Source: Phocoena phocoena (taxonomy: Eukaryota; Chordata; Mammalia; Artiodactyla; Phocoenidae). Taken from it: a stretch of 64,000 nt of DNA. Position numbers and translations under genes: made by a program. The number at the start of each line of letters is the position of its first letter. Position 1 is the first letter of the stretch. Positions 61,037 through 64,000 of the stretch are shown in pieces. The notes below the pieces were generated by a model. That model had not been told where the DNA came from. It saw only the letters and a program-made list of their open reading frames with translations, and did no database searches. Location: NCBI RefSeq assembly GCF_963924675.1, contig NC_089222.1:140580281-140644280 (forward strand), in the 5' to 3' direction.

Positions 61037-62785
61037 CTGCAAAATCAAAGGAAAAACAGTGATAGAACATTTGACTTCTGTGTCAGTGTTATACTGTTAG
61101 AGATATTTAGCATTTAATACAGTGTAAGTTTTATTCATTACTATTATTAAGTCTTGACAATACATTCAATCCTCATTATTTGTAGATTCTGTATTTATAA
61201 ATTTACTGACTCACTAGAAGTTATTTGTAACCCCAAATCAATACTCATGTTTCATGTTCCATGGTCATGTACGTGCAGATACAGAGCAGCAAAAATATGA
61301 GTCACCCGACACAGACATTCCCAGCTGAGGCCCTTCTGCCTTGTTTCAGCTGTAACACTGTAAACAAGTGTCTTTTTCACACTCTGTTTAGTGCCACACA
61401 TTTCACATTTTTTTGTGCTTTTGGTCAACAATGTTTACTAGACAAGTATAGTGCCGTCCAGTACTATGTGCTATGCAAGAAGGTTGTGACGTGCCATGTG
61501 AAGACACACGTTAGACAGCTTCACTGAGGCACGAGTTATAGTGCTGTTTCTGTTGGCCCTGAGTTCAATATTAACTTACCCAAAACATACATTAAACAGA
61601 CACACATAAAATAAGGTTATGGTTTGATCTGTTGATGGAAATGTTGTGATGAGAACATTTTGAGAATTTCCACTATGAGCAACCGTCCAGTATACAGAGC
61701 AACCTTATAGAACACAACCATCATGAATAAGGAGAATCAACTGTAGTTGATAAAAGGGATCAGAAGGCCTCATTCTCCCCTTATAACTGGATTAGTTAAT
61801 TTCATCTTACTATCACATAATATTTGACTTGGGGTTAGATTTAGGAATTTGTGACTGCAAATCGGGGGAGTAAGTAGTTATTACGTTAAAATCTGATCTA
61901 TAAATATAAAAGTCTAAAAATTAATATTCTATTTAGATTTTCTGCTTAGCCAATGTTAAAAAAAAAAAAGGCTTGGCTTAAAAAGTTATATACCACAACC
62001 TTGCAACACACTTTTTTTTTTTTTTTCTCAGAGCTTAAAAGGATAAAGATTAAGGACATCAATCTTTTTAATTGCTTAATCTAAGTTACTACTTAATCCT
62101 AGACAAGTGGCTTTTAAGAAAAATAAGCCTTCTTTATTAGAAAGTGGGAATAATAAGACAAACGAAGGGAATCAATTAAAAAAATTTAAAGCAATATCCA
62201 GAATATAAAAACCAAACAAGATTATTAACAGTTCTACAGATGGCAATTTGGGGAAAAAAAAAAAAAAAAAAGACTAGAATATTTGTTTAAAGAAAACCCC
62301 TAGGTCATGTTAAAGAAAGAAAAATGTGTTATACCATTTAGTAAATTAAATCTTTTTAAAAACTCACACAAGCAATTAAATTAATGAACCCCATATACAA
62401 TAAAGATCATGAATCTGAGTTTGAAATTCTGAATACATTACAATTTCTTGTTCACTCACTTAAAAAAACCCATTTACACATATATTTTCAAATAGGATCT
62501 AATGCATAAAAATAATCTGTCCATTCACTTGGGAGTTACTGTACAAAACTCTGTTCAATATCCTAAAGGATAAAGACTGCCTTATCTGCTACATAAAAAT
62601 ATAGTTTATTATCTACTCTTCAGAGTCAAAATGAACAATACACAAACACTTCTGACCTCCTCATTTTTAGTTTCTCCATTTTCTGCAGGTAAGTCTTCTT
62701 TAGTCTCTTGGTTAGCCACTTCAGCCTGCTTTCCCTTTGCTCCCCTTTTCCCTTTTGTTTGCACTTTTTTGTCAGAAGATTTATC
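60989..62785 (-). CDS. HMGN1: HMGN1, high mobility group nucleosome-binding protein 1, last two coding exons (partial gene)
   Basis: Two exons (62657-62785 and 60989-61036), separated by a 1620-bp intron, encode the C-terminal 58 residues and stop. They correspond to residues 43-100 of the 100-residue human protein (numbering from memory). The part seen runs DKSSDKKVQTKGKRG...ETKEDLPAENGETKNEE and SPASDEAGEKEAKSD. It covers the end of the nucleosome-binding region and the acidic chromatin-unfolding tail; the RRSARLSAKPP core lies beyond the window. HMGN1 binds nucleosome cores and loosens compaction by opposing linker histone. Spliced structure and BRWD1 as neighbour show this is the true locus and not one of the many processed copies. 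Confidence 0.96.
61155..61743 (+). mobile_element. Tigger-type DNA transposon fossil in the last HMGN1 intron
   Basis: The left end has 'caatcctcattatttgtaga' and the right end 'aataaggagaatcaactgta', which are related inverted ends. Between them, text near 61425-61570 looks like the decayed start of a pogo/Tigger transposase, where the DNA-binding helix-turn-helix would lie. Stops and indels break it. It is antisense to HMGN1. Confidence 0.7.
62657..62785 (-). CDS. HMGN1: HMGN1 penultimate coding exon
   Basis: It has 129 nt, 43 codons, in phase 0 at both ends. The acceptor is 'tctgtcacag' before GATAAA. The donor is GAG followed by 'gtcaga', with C at +3 where purine is usual. Codon 41 of the exon reads N where I recall T in human. 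Confidence 0.96.
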
Positions 62786-64000
62786 CTGTGACAGAACAAG
62801 AATATATTTTACGTGTCAACTCTGCACTTACTAACATTTTCTGACTTGCTAGAGAGATTGCATCCACCGCAGCTGCAATGTTAATGTGGTCGTGTGTCAC
62901 CTCTGAGTTACAGGACACACCTTAAGGTCCACCCCCAGTAATCAGGACCACACAGCACACTGAGGAGACCCTTAACAGCACCTGCACACCAAGTGTCATC
63001 AGACTTACAACAATTAAACCTAATTAAACCTAAAGCCTCAGCTACAACCCTTCTCCACTTTCTCAATTACCCGCTATTCTCTAAAGTTCCACATGAGAGA
63101 ACAAATGAAGTGAAGAACTGCTGGAGGAATCGCTTCCCCAATATAACCCTACCTACCCCCAAACTCTTTAAGCAGGAAAAAAATAATCAAATTGTCAAAT
63201 AACCACTGTCTTGACAAGATGGTTACCCTCACAGTTAAGACCTTTCACCTGAGAAAAGCACCATGTTGTTAAGGTCAGACTGACTATCCTACTACAGTTC
63301 TGCTACAGTTAGTCCCTTGATATCATATAAGAAGTAGCTAAAAGGATCAATTTTGAGTTTATCGTTTTCATTCAGGTGTTTGAAGAACCTGAAAAGCACA
63401 GGTGTTAGTATGATGATAAGAGATTCAAAGGTTAAGCCACTTTAAAGTAATATAAAACAGTATTTCTGGACACCATCAACTGGGAAGAACACACTTAAGT
63501 ATTTCCTGTAAGTAGAGAATGTAGTTAACAGCCGACTTAGATAAGACCAATAGTGACCGATACTTCTATAATGGCATTCCATACATGAATGCATGACAAC
63601 TACTAGTAATTCAGTATCTTTAGAATAATAAATTACCTAAACAAACATATTTGGGACAACACCGCTACATACATTGCCACCATGAAGCGTGACAATCGTT
63701 TCTGTATTTAAAAATGATTCTTTTATAATCTGATTTCTTTAGATTTCTCATTAATTTAATAACCATTATCACAGTAACATAAAAATGTAAAACCTGAAAC
63801 GTGAAAACAGAACTATGCGATACCCTGGACTGAAATAATACCATTTTAACTATCAACAGCTGGAAAGTGACACGAAACAAAATAAATCAACACGTCTGTA
63901 GTATGGTAATCAATACATCAAAAGCTTTACCTCCTGTTTAAGGCTTTAAAACGATTCGGTTATGAAGACAAAGATATATTATTGAAACTAAAAGGAGAAA
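62786..64000. other. HMGN1 intron, nothing else recognised
   Basis: The preceding exons of HMGN1 (which would encode PPAKVEAKPKKAAAK and the N-terminus) are not in these 1.2 kb, so they lie beyond the window. No repeat was firmly identified. Confidence 0.6.

Noticed and set aside
60989..62785. Processed HMGN1 pseudogene
   Set aside because: The two exons are separated by a 1620-bp intron with AG acceptors, and the reading frame is intact.

Overview
The window is nuclear DNA from a placental mammal, almost certainly a cetacean or a close relative. About forty tRNA-derived SINEs share the CHR head (variants of 'ttccctggtggcgcagtgg', with a 'gggttcgagccc' B box) known from the whale, hippo and ruminant group. 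Many are the short high-GC form ending in 'gtaccgc' plus poly-A that I associate with whales and dolphins. I saw no Alu, BovB or PRE-1 elements. Species was not determined.

Two protein-coding genes are present, both on the minus strand and both cut by the window edges. Positions 467-26279 hold the first eight coding exons of BRWD1: 831 nt, 277 codons, every junction in frame. They cover the N-terminal domain, WD repeats 1 and 2 and the start of WD3. Exons 1-4 lie within 591 bp of a CpG island (about 25.4-27.1 kb) that also carries an 11-unit GGC repeat upstream of the ATG. A 21-kb intron 4 separates them from exons 5-8. Positions 60989-62785 hold the last two coding exons of HMGN1 (58 codons plus stop), followed by its 3' UTR. 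BRWD1 next to HMGN1 on the same strand matches human 21q22.2. BRWD1 is a chromatin reader and HMGN1 a nucleosome-binding protein; nothing here shows that they are regulated together.

The remainder is intron or intergenic DNA built mostly from repeats. Intron 4 of BRWD1 holds an old L1M with nested SINEs, two younger 5'-truncated L1 copies, two hAT-type MITEs and a dense SINE cluster (15.3-23.4 kb) lying mostly antisense to the gene. The 33-kb interval between the genes holds two solo LTRs of one ERV family, a third LTR-like element, three MaLR-type LTRs, L2 and MIR fossils, a deep insertion stack at 51.3-54.6 kb with a TA-flanked Tigger-type element, a SINE foldback palindrome at 55.9 kb and a seven-copy minisatellite at 57.8-58.2 kb. 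The last HMGN1 intron holds a Tigger fossil with a decayed transposase start. I found no third cellular gene, no CRISPR array, no genuine tRNA or rRNA gene, and no convincing undescribed multi-gene system. The most notable items are structural: the GGC repeat, the palindrome, the minisatellite, the LTR pair and the SINE strand bias.
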